Source: Pseudomonadota bacterium (GTDB lineage Bacteria; Pseudomonadota; Alphaproteobacteria; Reyranellales; Reyranellaceae). From it: 46,022 nucleotides of DNA. The position numbers and the translations under genes are program-made. The number at the start of each line of letters is the position of its first letter. Positions within the stretch are counted from its first letter, which is position 1. Positions 10,624-18,015 of this stretch are shown piece by piece. The DNA lies in NCBI GenBank assembly GCA_018240685.1, contig JAFEFG010000029.1:1-46022 (forward strand). Reading direction: 5' to 3'. The notes below the pieces were generated by a model. It had not been told where the DNA came from. It made no database searches and saw only the letters and a program-made list of their open reading frames with translations.

Positions 10624-10684
10624 GCTATGGTTCAAACGCGGACTCTGACCGATGCGCGCGAAAATGCCGGAGGAGAGATAACTC

Positions 10685-11533
10685 ATGTCCCAAAGCTGGC
10701 CTGGCGCGGCGCACCAAGTGGTGACCAATGGCACCACCCTGCACGTCCGGGTCGGTGGCCACGGCCCCGCCGTCCTGTTGCTGCACGGCTTTGGAGAAAC
10801 CAGCGAGATGTGGGGGCCGCTGGCAGCCAAACTCGCCGCCACGCGGACGGTCATCGCGCCGGATCTTCGCGGCATGGGACATTCGGCGCGACCGGCCACG
10901 GGATACGACAAGAAGACCCAGGCCCAGGACATTGCAGGCCTGCTCGATGCCCTGAACGTCGAACGCGCCGACCTTGTCACTCACGATATCGGCAACATGG
11001 TGGGCTATGCACTCGCCGCCCTCCACCCCGCACGGATCACCAGGTTCGTGATCATGGATGCGCCGCTGCCGGGGATCGGTCCGTGGGAAGAGATCACGCG
11101 CAGCCACGCCTTGTGGCATTTCTCGTTCTATGGTCCCGACGCCGAACGCCTCGTTGCCGGACGCGAGCGGATTTATCTCGACCGCTTCTGGAACGAGTTT
11201 TCCGCCGATCCCAACAAGTTCGATGAAGCAAAGCGCGAGTACTACGCTGGAATTTATGCCCTGCCGGGCGCCATTCACGCCGGCATGGAGCAGTTCAAGG
11301 CATTCGATCAGGATGCCCAGGACAACAAGGCATTGCTCGCGAAGGGCAAGCTGCCAATGCCGGTGCTGGCCGTTGGCGGCGAGAAGTCGTTCGGTGCCAC
11401 CATGGCCGTCGTGATGCGGGCCGCTGCAGACAACGTCACCGAAGCCGTCGTTGCGGACTCTGGGCATTGGCTGATGGAAGAAAACCCTGCCGCCACCATC
11501 GCCCTGATCGTCGACTTCCTCGCCAGCCGATAA
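10685..11533 (+). CDS. Alpha/beta hydrolase, epoxide hydrolase / haloacetate dehalogenase type
   Basis: The 282-residue protein has the oxyanion-hole motif HGFGETSEMW, then PDLRGMGHS, and a nucleophile elbow VTHDIGNM whose nucleophile is Asp (about residue 101) rather than Ser. An Asp nucleophile is characteristic of epoxide hydrolases and fluoroacetate/haloacetate dehalogenases, which use an ester intermediate. The catalytic His lies in DSGHWLMEENP. AGGAG before the ATG at 10685 supports the start. No signal peptide is seen, so it is probably cytoplasmic. It is followed on the same strand, 100 bases later, by the hydratase/CoA-transferase pair but may be a separate unit. The substrate is unknown. 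Confidence 0.85.
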   Translation: MSQSWPGAAHQVVTNGTTLHVRVGGHGPAVLLLHGFGETSEMWGPLAAKLAATRTVIAPDLRGMGHSARPATGYDKKTQAQDIAGLLDALNVERADLVTHDIGNMVGYALAALHPARITRFVIMDAPLPGIGPWEEITRSHALWHFSFYGPDAERLVAGRERIYLDRFWNEFSADPNKFDEAKREYYAGIYALPGAIHAGMEQFKAFDQDAQDNKALLAKGKLPMPVLAVGGEKSFGATMAVVMRAAADNVTEAVVADSGHWLMEENPAATIALIVDFLASR

Positions 11534-11633
11534 TCCTCGTTCTTTCGGATCATGAAAGGGCCGGCTGTCGCGCACCCTGGTTTTGTTGGAGGATGCGGCT
11601 CGTAATTCGAGGCCCCCGAAAACGGAACCTGTC

Positions 11634-12500
11634 ATGAGCTGGATGGACGACGCGATGATGGAACTGCGCCCCTGGATCGGGCGCGTGCGGGCGACGGAGG
11701 ATGACGTCGGGCTGATGGCGGTGCGGCGGGCCGCCGGCACGTTCGACCTCGATCCCGAGAGTTTCAGGCAGGGCAGCGAATTGCCGCCGCACTGGTTCAC
11801 TTTCGTGGGCGTCGAGACCGTCCGGCAGAGCGACATCGGCCCCGACGGTCACGCCAAGAAGGGCATTGTCCTGCCGCCCATCCCGATGCCGCGCCGCATG
11901 GGCGCGGGCCGGCGCGTGAAGATCATGGGCAGGCTGCGGGCCGGCATTCCGGCGGTGAAGAAAGCCGAAGTGGTCGATATCGTCCCCAAGACCGGCCGCT
12001 CGGGCGACATCTTCGTCCTCACCATGCGCCACAGCTACGAGCAGGCCGGCAAGACCATCGCCGTCGACGACTTCGACGCCATCTATCGCCCCGCCGTGCC
12101 TCCCGGCCAGAAGACCACCGCGACGGTCCCGACCCGGGCGCGCACGGACCAGGCCTGGCGCGAGATCACGCCGCTGACCAACGCCCTCAACTTCCGCTAC
12201 TCGTCGCTCACCTGGAACGCGCACCGGATCCACTACGACGGCGACTACACCCGTGCCGAGGAAGGCTATCCGGCGCTCGTGTCGAATGGCGGCCTCTCCA
12301 TGCATCTGATGGTCGATGCCGCCCTCAAGCACGCCGAGGGCATGCTCACCGGCTACACCGCCCGCCTCGTCCATCCCCTGTGGGTCGGCGACCTCATCGA
12401 GGTGCGCGGCGAGGAACAGAAGGACGGCAGGCTCAAGATCTGGGCGGCCGACAAGAACGGTGTCCTCTGCGGCGAGATGGAGTTGGAGTTCGCCCGATGA
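11634..12500 (+). CDS. HTD2-type (FAS1-like dehydratase) hydratase, mesaconyl-C4-CoA hydratase-like
   Basis: The 288-residue protein is a double-hotdog hydratase. An N-terminal FAS1-like dehydratase half contains PPIPMPRRMGAGRRV and VPKTGRSGDIFVLTMRHSY, and a C-terminal MaoC-like half contains NALNFRYSSLTWNAHRIHYD, where His and Asp are the expected active-site residues. This architecture is known from mesaconyl-C4-CoA hydratase of the 3-hydroxypropionate bicycle and from mitochondrial HTD2. The ATG at 11634 is chosen; a TTG at 11583 would extend it. Its stop overlaps the ATG of the next gene (ATGA), so translation is coupled to the CoA-transferase. Exact substrate not determined. Confidence 0.8.
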   Translation: MSWMDDAMMELRPWIGRVRATEDDVGLMAVRRAAGTFDLDPESFRQGSELPPHWFTFVGVETVRQSDIGPDGHAKKGIVLPPIPMPRRMGAGRRVKIMGRLRAGIPAVKKAEVVDIVPKTGRSGDIFVLTMRHSYEQAGKTIAVDDFDAIYRPAVPPGQKTTATVPTRARTDQAWREITPLTNALNFRYSSLTWNAHRIHYDGDYTRAEEGYPALVSNGGLSMHLMVDAALKHAEGMLTGYTARLVHPLWVGDLIEVRGEEQKDGRLKIWAADKNGVLCGEMELEFAR

Positions 12501-13717
12501 GCGATGCCGCGACGAGCGGGCCGCTGGCCGGGGTCAAGGTGATCGACCTCACCACCGTGGTCGTCGGCCCCATCTGCACCCGCACCCTCGCCGATTACGG
12601 CGCCGACGTGATCAAGGTCGAGGCGCCGGGCGGCGATCTCCTGCGTACCATGGCGGAGGGCAGCCGCAATCCCGGCATGTCGGGAAAGTTCATCAACTTC
12701 AACCGCAACAAGCGCTCGATCGTCCTCGATCTCAAGAAGCCCGACGGACATGCCGCCCTGCTGCGCCTGATCCGCGACGCCGACGTGTTCGTAAGCAACG
12801 TCCGTCCCGAGGCGCTGGCCCGCGCCGGTCTGGATCACGCAAGCCTCGCCGAACAGAATCCGCGCCTGATCCATTGCTCGATTCTCGCCTTCGGCCGCGG
12901 CGGCCGCTACTTCAATCGGCCCGCCTACGATCCCGTGATCCAGAGTCTGTCCGGAGTCGCCGGCACGCTGGCTCGCGCGACCGGCGAGCCCCGTTTCGTG
13001 CCGATGGTGATGAGCGACCACGTCAGCGGCCTGATCGCCGCGCAATGCATCGGCTTCGCTCTCTACCGGCGCGAGAAGACCGGCAGGGGCGAAGCGATCG
13101 ACGTGCCGATGCTGGAGAACATGGCCTCGTTCGTCGCCAGCGAGCATCTGGGGGCGATGACCTTCGAGCCGCCGGTCGGCCCCAGCGGCGATGGTCGCCT
13201 GCTCAGCCCCGACTACCGTCCGCTGCCGACCAAGGACGGCTACATCACCGTTCGGCCCAACACGAATGCGCAGGCCTTCGCCTTCTTCGATGCGATCGGC
13301 CGCCCCGAACTCAAGACCGATCCCCGTTTCGACAGCGCGGCGTCACGAACCAAGAACGCGCGCGCCTACTTCCAGGTCCAGCGCGAGGGTCTCGGCCACA
13401 AGACGACGGACGAATGGGTCGAACTGTTCGACAGGCTCGACGTCCCGGCCGCCCGCTACAATTCGATCGACGATCTCCTGACCGATCCGCACCTGCAGGA
13501 CGTCGGCTTCTTCAAGGAAGAAGACCATCCGACGGAAGGCCGGGTCCGGCGTACCCGGCTCGCCAACACTTTCTCCGGCGGCCAGCGCCAGGACGAGGGC
13601 CATGCGCCGCTCGCCGGCCAGCACACGCGGGAAATCCTGGGCGCCGTGGGCTATGGCGACGATGAAGTGGAGCGCATGCTCGCAGGCGGCGCGGCGGCGG
13701 AGCCTCGCGCCCGCTGA
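12497..13717 (+). CDS. Family III (CaiB/BaiF) CoA-transferase
   Basis: The 406-residue protein shows the family III opening GPLAGVKVIDLTTVVVGP, then LADYGADVIKVEAP, FNRNKRSIVLDL and DVFVSNVRPEAL, typical of CoA-transferases that move CoA between carboxylates. The usual catalytic Asp falls in the region after RPAYDPVIQSLSG, in the FVPMVMSDHVSGL segment. It overlaps the preceding hydratase gene by four bases, which implies joint function. In the 3-hydroxypropionate bicycle a family III enzyme (mesaconyl-CoA C1-C4 transferase) works with an HTD2-type hydratase, so a C4/C5 dicarboxylate route is a reasonable guess. No terminator is visible in the 23 bases before the converging gene. Confidence 0.87.
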   Translation: MSDAATSGPLAGVKVIDLTTVVVGPICTRTLADYGADVIKVEAPGGDLLRTMAEGSRNPGMSGKFINFNRNKRSIVLDLKKPDGHAALLRLIRDADVFVSNVRPEALARAGLDHASLAEQNPRLIHCSILAFGRGGRYFNRPAYDPVIQSLSGVAGTLARATGEPRFVPMVMSDHVSGLIAAQCIGFALYRREKTGRGEAIDVPMLENMASFVASEHLGAMTFEPPVGPSGDGRLLSPDYRPLPTKDGYITVRPNTNAQAFAFFDAIGRPELKTDPRFDSAASRTKNARAYFQVQREGLGHKTTDEWVELFDRLDVPAARYNSIDDLLTDPHLQDVGFFKEEDHPTEGRVRRTRLANTFSGGQRQDEGHAPLAGQHTREILGAVGYGDDEVERMLAGGAAAEPRAR

Positions 13718-13740
13718 ATCCTGCCCGTCCGAGGCCTGCC

Positions 13741-14586
13741 CTAGAACGGCTTGTCGCCCTCGATCAGCACGCGCTGCATGATGCGGTGCTCGCCCGCCGG
13801 ATAGTCGACATCGACACGATGCATCGTGGCGCGATTGTCCCAGATGACGACGTCGCCCAGCGTCCAGCGATGGCCGAAATGGTGCTCGGGCCGTCTCGCC
13901 TCCTCGGCCAGTTCGTCGAGAAGCGCGTCGCTTTCCTCCCGGTCCATCCCGACGATGCGGTCCAGCCGGTTGAAATTGAGATAGAGGGCCTTGCGCCCGG
14001 TGTCGGGATGCGTGCGCACCAGCGGATGCTCGACATCCGGCGTCTCGGCGATCTCCTGGCTCGTGCGTTCCGACGGCCGGTTGCGGGCGCGCACCGTGTC
14101 GTAGGCATGGATGGCGCGCAATCCGTCGATGCGCTGGCGGGTCGCCTCCGGCAGCGCATCGTAGACCGAGTGCATGTTGCAGAACCAGGTGGAGCCGCCG
14201 CGGCTCGGGATCTCGATGCTGTGCAGCAGCGTCGCCTTCGCCGGCATCGCCATGTAGGAATCGTCGGTATGCCAGTCCTCGGCCCGCAGCGCCGTCTTGT
14301 CCGTCGACCCGTCGTCCATCAGCGTGCTGACCATGACGGAGACTTCCGGCACCTCACCGCTGCGCTTGTAGCGCAGCAACTGCCGCTGCGCCGCGCCGAA
14401 GGCCGAGGAGAAGTCGCGCATCTGCTGCGGCGTCATCCGCTCGCCGGGCACGACCACCAGCAGGTGCTCGGCAAGCGCCCGATTGAGGAGCGCCGCCACG
14501 GCCGGGCTCGATGCAGATTCCCTGTCCAGATCCTCGATCCGCGCCCCGAGCGGCGCGTCCAGAGGAATAACTCGCGGCGCTGCCAT
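13741..14586 (-). CDS. TauD/TfdA family Fe(II)/2-oxoglutarate-dependent dioxygenase
   Basis: The 281-residue protein carries the iron-binding facial triad: His and Asp in WHTDDSYMA and a distal His in NRATMHRVD, followed by the 2-oxoglutarate-binding Arg in HRIMQRVLIEG. FSSAFG and PSRGGSTWFCNM are family motifs. Such enzymes hydroxylate and break down taurine, alkyl sulfates, 2,4-D and related substrates; the substrate here is unknown. The ATG at 14586 has GGGAGGG at good spacing and is preferred to 14631. It converges with the CoA-transferase and stands alone on the minus strand. Confidence 0.9.
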   Translation of the reverse strand: MAAPRVIPLDAPLGARIEDLDRESASSPAVAALLNRALAEHLLVVVPGERMTPQQMRDFSSAFGAAQRQLLRYKRSGEVPEVSVMVSTLMDDGSTDKTALRAEDWHTDDSYMAMPAKATLLHSIEIPSRGGSTWFCNMHSVYDALPEATRQRIDGLRAIHAYDTVRARNRPSERTSQEIAETPDVEHPLVRTHPDTGRKALYLNFNRLDRIVGMDREESDALLDELAEEARRPEHHFGHRWTLGDVVIWDNRATMHRVDVDYPAGEHRIMQRVLIEGDKPF

Positions 14587-14700
14587 CCGCTCCCTCCCAA
14601 CGTCTTGTTGGCGGCAGCCTAGCGCGCCCACGCACGAACGCCAAATACCCGGCCTCCCTTGGCGGGATGCCTGGGCGGGCGCGACCTTGCCCGACTACCG

Positions 14701-15081
14701 CTACGCCTCGGGCATGCGGTGCAGCCAGAGCCGCGCCGACTCGAGATCGTGGAAAATCTCGACAGCCCGATTGGCGGCGCCCAGCGCCCTGAAGAAGAGC
14801 GCGCCGATCTTGTCGCCCTCGGTCGTCACCACGATCGCGATCGGGCCCATCGGCCCATCCATGTAGTTCTTGTAGGCCTGGATGCGGGCCCCGATCAGGT
14901 GCCGCTGGTCGTCGGTAATCGTCGACTCGGTCCGTCGCAGCTCGACGATCTTGCGGTAACTCTTGGCCTCGGAGACGATGACCTGGTCGAACAGCGCCAC
15001 GACGTCATCAAGGGTCAGAACACCGCCACAGACTGCATGTACCAGTTGGGCCGAATGGTCGATCGTGCATTTGACAGGCAT
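14701..15081 (-). CDS. Conserved hypothetical protein, possibly STAS/SpoIIAA-like fold
   Basis: A 126-residue soluble protein from the ATG at 15081 (a TTG at 15117 would add 12 residues). It begins MPVKCTIDHSAQLVHAVCGG and alternates predicted strands and helices (LTLDDVVALFDQV, RKIVELRRTES, IAIVVTTEGDKIGALFFRAL, VEIFHDLESARLWL). This order, with a C-terminal ESARLWL helix, recalls small SpoIIAA-like domains of unknown function. I do not recognise a named family member with certainty. No signal peptide or membrane segment is seen. No clear ribosome-binding site precedes the start. Confidence 0.65.
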   Translation of the reverse strand: MPVKCTIDHSAQLVHAVCGGVLTLDDVVALFDQVIVSEAKSYRKIVELRRTESTITDDQRHLIGARIQAYKNYMDGPMGPIAIVVTTEGDKIGALFFRALGAANRAVEIFHDLESARLWLHRMPEA

Positions 15082-15178
15082 GGGCGGGATCGTCGCAGAC
15101 GGCAAAGTCCACGGCAAATCACGAGCGCTTCAGCCAAGGCGTGCCGACCTCCGCCGAGCCGTTGCGAGCGGCACGCGA

Positions 15179-15697
15179 TCACGGGCTCTTCTGGCCGAAC
15201 CAGGCCGAAATGACTTCCGCCACCCGCAGCCGGGCGCGTTCCATCATCTGCTTCGCCCGGCGCCACGCCGGGATGTTGCGCACGAACGCGTATGCCCAAT
15301 CCCGCCAGCCGAAGAACTTCGTATCCGCCCACGCAAACCAGGGAAGCGCCATCAGGCTCGGCCGCAGGATCTTGTACAGCCGCGCCAGGATCGCCGTGGC
15401 CAGCACCTTGCCGAGCGCCACCGCTCCGAAAGCGAGCGCGAACTGCCGATTAGCCACGAACCACAGTGCCGAAAGCTTCACCGGCAGGATGAGGATCGAC
15501 GGCGCCGCGAAAACCAGCAGGGCCCAGCGGGGCGGCAGCCGCATCAGGAACGCCTCGATGCGCGCGACGGGCGTCCATCGCGCGAACGCTGCCATCATCA
15601 CGTTGAGATAGCGGATGAGCGTCTGCTCGAAGAACACGACCGCCGCTGCGATCGGAACCAGAGCGAGTTCGAGGAGGTACTTCAGGCGCCGCTTCAT
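15179..15697 (-). CDS. Small integral membrane protein of unknown function
   Basis: The 172-residue protein starts MKRRLKYLLELALVPIAA (ATG at 15697; a start at 15715 is also open). Three hydrophobic stretches look like membrane segments: LVPIAAAVVFFEQTL near residue 15, LLVFAAPSILILPVKL near 65 and FALAFGAVALGKVLATAIL near 90. The C-terminal third is basic and aromatic (WAWADTKFFGWRDW, then RRAKQMMERARLRV) and probably lies in the cytoplasm or along the membrane surface. Similar short proteins are common in rhizobia-like genomes without known function. It stands alone between a soluble unknown and a transport protein. Confidence 0.7.
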   Translation of the reverse strand: MKRRLKYLLELALVPIAAAVVFFEQTLIRYLNVMMAAFARWTPVARIEAFLMRLPPRWALLVFAAPSILILPVKLSALWFVANRQFALAFGAVALGKVLATAILARLYKILRPSLMALPWFAWADTKFFGWRDWAYAFVRNIPAWRRAKQMMERARLRVAEVISAWFGQKSP

Positions 15698-15808
15698 CGC
15701 GTCAATGTAAGGCATAGACGGGGGAAGAACAGCGTCGTCCGCCGAACAAAAGAAGCGGGTGCCGCCTTGTTGTTGCCCGTTTCCTCAGAGTGCTGGAGCC
15801 GCCCGGCT

Positions 15809-16792
15809 CTACTGAGGCTTGACCCCCGCGGCACGGACGGTCGGCACCCACTTGTCGATCGATGCCTTGAGCTGGCTGCGCAGCGCATCGGGCGTCGCCT
15901 CCTGCGGCAGGGGAACCTCGACCGCGAGTTCGGTGAGGCGGGTGCGGATCTTCTCGTCTCCCAGAGCCGTCACCAGTGCCTGGTTGAGCCTGGCGACGAT
16001 CTCCTTCGACGTCCCCCTGGGCGCAAAGAATCCGTTCCAGATGGTGACCTCGTAGCCTTTGAGGCCCGCCTCATCGATGGTCGGCACGTCGGGAAGCTGC
16101 GGCAGGCGCTTCAGCGTGCTGACGCCCAGGGCCCGGATATTCCCGGCCTGGATCTGGGGGAGCACGTTCACGGCCTGATCGACCATGTAATCGAACTGGC
16201 CCGACACGAGATCGTTGAGCGCCGGACCGGTTCCCTTGTAGGGCACCTCCAGCACATCGACTTTCATCATGCTGTTCAGCATCAGGCCGCCCAGGTGCGA
16301 CGCGGCGCCGATACCGGCCATGCCGTACTGCGCCTTCTTCTGGTTTTCCTTCACGTAGGCGACGAACTCGCCGAGGTTCCTGGCCGGAAGGTCCTTCCTG
16401 ACGACCAGCACCATCGGATTGGTGCCGCCCAATCCCACCGGCTCCAGGTCCTTCTGGCTGTCGTAGGGAAGCTGCTTGTACAGCGCGATGTTCACCGCAA
16501 GTGTGCCCATATGCGCGAACAGCAGCGTGTAGCCGTCGGGTGTCGCGCGGGCCGCCTTGGCCACGCCGATGGTGCCTCCGGCACCGCCGACGTTCTCCAC
16601 CACCAGTTGCTGTCCCAGCACCTCGCTCATGCGCTGGCACAGGATACGCGCCAGCGCGTCGGTCGGACCGCCCGCGGCGAACGGCACGATCACGGTGATG
16701 GGCTTGGTCGGATAGGCCTGGGCTCGCGCGCCAAGCGGCACGCCTGCCAGCGCCGAGGCAGCGGCGGCCGAAAGCAGATGGCGTCTTTTCAC
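15809..16792 (-). CDS. Bug/TctC-type tripartite tricarboxylate transporter substrate-binding protein
   Basis: The 327-residue protein begins at a GTG (16792) with GAGGGGG upstream. An N-terminal export signal MKRRHLLSAAAASALAGVPLGARAQ ends in an A-R-A cleavage context, and the RRHLL pair hints at Tat export. The mature protein starts YPTKPITVIVPFAAGGPTDA, the hallmark of the Bug family, and continues with VENVGGAGGTIG and PDGYTLLFAHMG. It should bind a carboxylate in the periplasm. No TctA or TctB permease genes are nearby, as is often true for this expanded family. The 31-base gap to the upstream dehydrogenase gene suggests co-transcription, pointing to a tartrate- or malate-like ligand. Confidence 0.93.
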   Translation of the reverse strand: MKRRHLLSAAAASALAGVPLGARAQAYPTKPITVIVPFAAGGPTDALARILCQRMSEVLGQQLVVENVGGAGGTIGVAKAARATPDGYTLLFAHMGTLAVNIALYKQLPYDSQKDLEPVGLGGTNPMVLVVRKDLPARNLGEFVAYVKENQKKAQYGMAGIGAASHLGGLMLNSMMKVDVLEVPYKGTGPALNDLVSGQFDYMVDQAVNVLPQIQAGNIRALGVSTLKRLPQLPDVPTIDEAGLKGYEVTIWNGFFAPRGTSKEIVARLNQALVTALGDEKIRTRLTELAVEVPLPQEATPDALRSQLKASIDKWVPTVRAAGVKPQ

Positions 16793-16823
16793 AGTGTGGT
16801 TTCCCCCTCAGAACGGGAGGCAG

Positions 16824-17891
16824 CTACACCGTCTTCACCAGCTCTGCAATAGCGGCCCCAACAGTCCTGGTATCGCCGTTGCCACCCAGATCCCGCGTCC
16901 GGGGGCCGCCTTCGACCAGCGAGGCCGCAATCGCCCGCTCGATCGCTTCGGCGGCCTCCGGATAGCCGAGGTGGCGCACCATCATGGCGCCCGACCAGAT
17001 CTGTCCGATCGGGTTGGCGATTCCCCTGCCGGCGATATCCGGAGCCGAACCATGGACCGGCTCGAACATCGAGGGGTACTTGCGCTCGGGATTGATGTTG
17101 CCCGACGGCGCCACGCCGATCGAGCCGGTCAAGGCCGGGCCAAGGTCCGAGAGGATGTCGCCGAACAGGTTCGAGCCGACCACCACATCGAACCAGTCGG
17201 GGTTGCGGACGAAGTGCGCGGTGAGGATGTCGATGTGGTACTGGTCCGCCTTGATGTCGGGATAGTTCTTCTTCATCTCGGCGAAGCGCTCGTCCCAGAA
17301 CGGCATCGTGTGGATGATGCCGTTGGACTTGGTCGCCGACGTCACGTGCTTCTTCTTCGTGCCGCGGGCGAACTCGAAGGCGAACTTCAGAACGCGATCG
17401 ACGCCCCTGCGGGTGAAGATCGCCTCCTGCACCGCGAATTCGTTCTCGGTGCCCTGGAACATGCGGCCGCCGAGCTGGCTGTACTCGCCTTCGGTGTTCT
17501 CGCGCACGACCCAGAAATCGATGTCGCCCGGCTTGCGGTTCGCCAGCGGCGACGGCACCCCCTCGAACAGGCGGACAGGCCGTAGGTTCACGTATTCGTC
17601 GAAGTCGCGCCGGATCGGGATCAGCAGCCCCCAGAGCGACACGTGATCCGGCACGCCCGGCCATCCGACCGCACCGAGGAAGATGCTCTCGAAGGCCTTG
17701 AGTTGCTCCATCCCGTCATCGGGCATCATCTTGCCGGTCTTGAGCAGCCGATCGCACGACCAGTCGAAATCGGTGAACTCGAGTTCGAAGCCGAACCGGC
17801 GCGCCGCTGCCTCGAGCACGCGCACGCCCTCCGGCAGAACCTCCTTGCCGATTCCGTCCCCCGGAATAAGTGCGATCTTGTGCTTGGCCAT
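16824..17891 (-). CDS. ttuC: Tartrate dehydrogenase / D-malate dehydrogenase (decarboxylating)-like
   Basis: The 355-residue protein is a member of the isocitrate/isopropylmalate dehydrogenase family. It opens AKHKIALIPGDGIGKEV and has WGLLIPIRRDFDEYVNLRPVR, where the arginines bind the substrate carboxylate, ENTEGEYSQLGGR, and the metal-binding Asp region GSNLFGDILSDLGP. The NAD loop EPVHGSAPDIAGRG follows. Residues after PVR resemble tartrate/D-malate enzymes (TtuC/DmlA) rather than LeuB, but activity cannot be proven from sequence. GGAGG precedes the ATG at 17891. It is transcribed with the Bug protein gene downstream and lies opposite the deacylase gene across a 124-base divergent spacer. 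Confidence 0.87.
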   Translation of the reverse strand: MAKHKIALIPGDGIGKEVLPEGVRVLEAAARRFGFELEFTDFDWSCDRLLKTGKMMPDDGMEQLKAFESIFLGAVGWPGVPDHVSLWGLLIPIRRDFDEYVNLRPVRLFEGVPSPLANRKPGDIDFWVVRENTEGEYSQLGGRMFQGTENEFAVQEAIFTRRGVDRVLKFAFEFARGTKKKHVTSATKSNGIIHTMPFWDERFAEMKKNYPDIKADQYHIDILTAHFVRNPDWFDVVVGSNLFGDILSDLGPALTGSIGVAPSGNINPERKYPSMFEPVHGSAPDIAGRGIANPIGQIWSGAMMVRHLGYPEAAEAIERAIAASLVEGGPRTRDLGGNGDTRTVGAAIAELVKTV

Positions 17892-18015
17892 GAGCGTGCC
17901 TCCAGTTTCGTTTGGCGCGGGCGGACCCTAGCAGCACGACCTTTCCATGCAAGCGCGGCATTGCCCGCCCGGAGGTCGCTTGCCAATATGAACGGGCATT
18001 CATGGGAGGATCACC

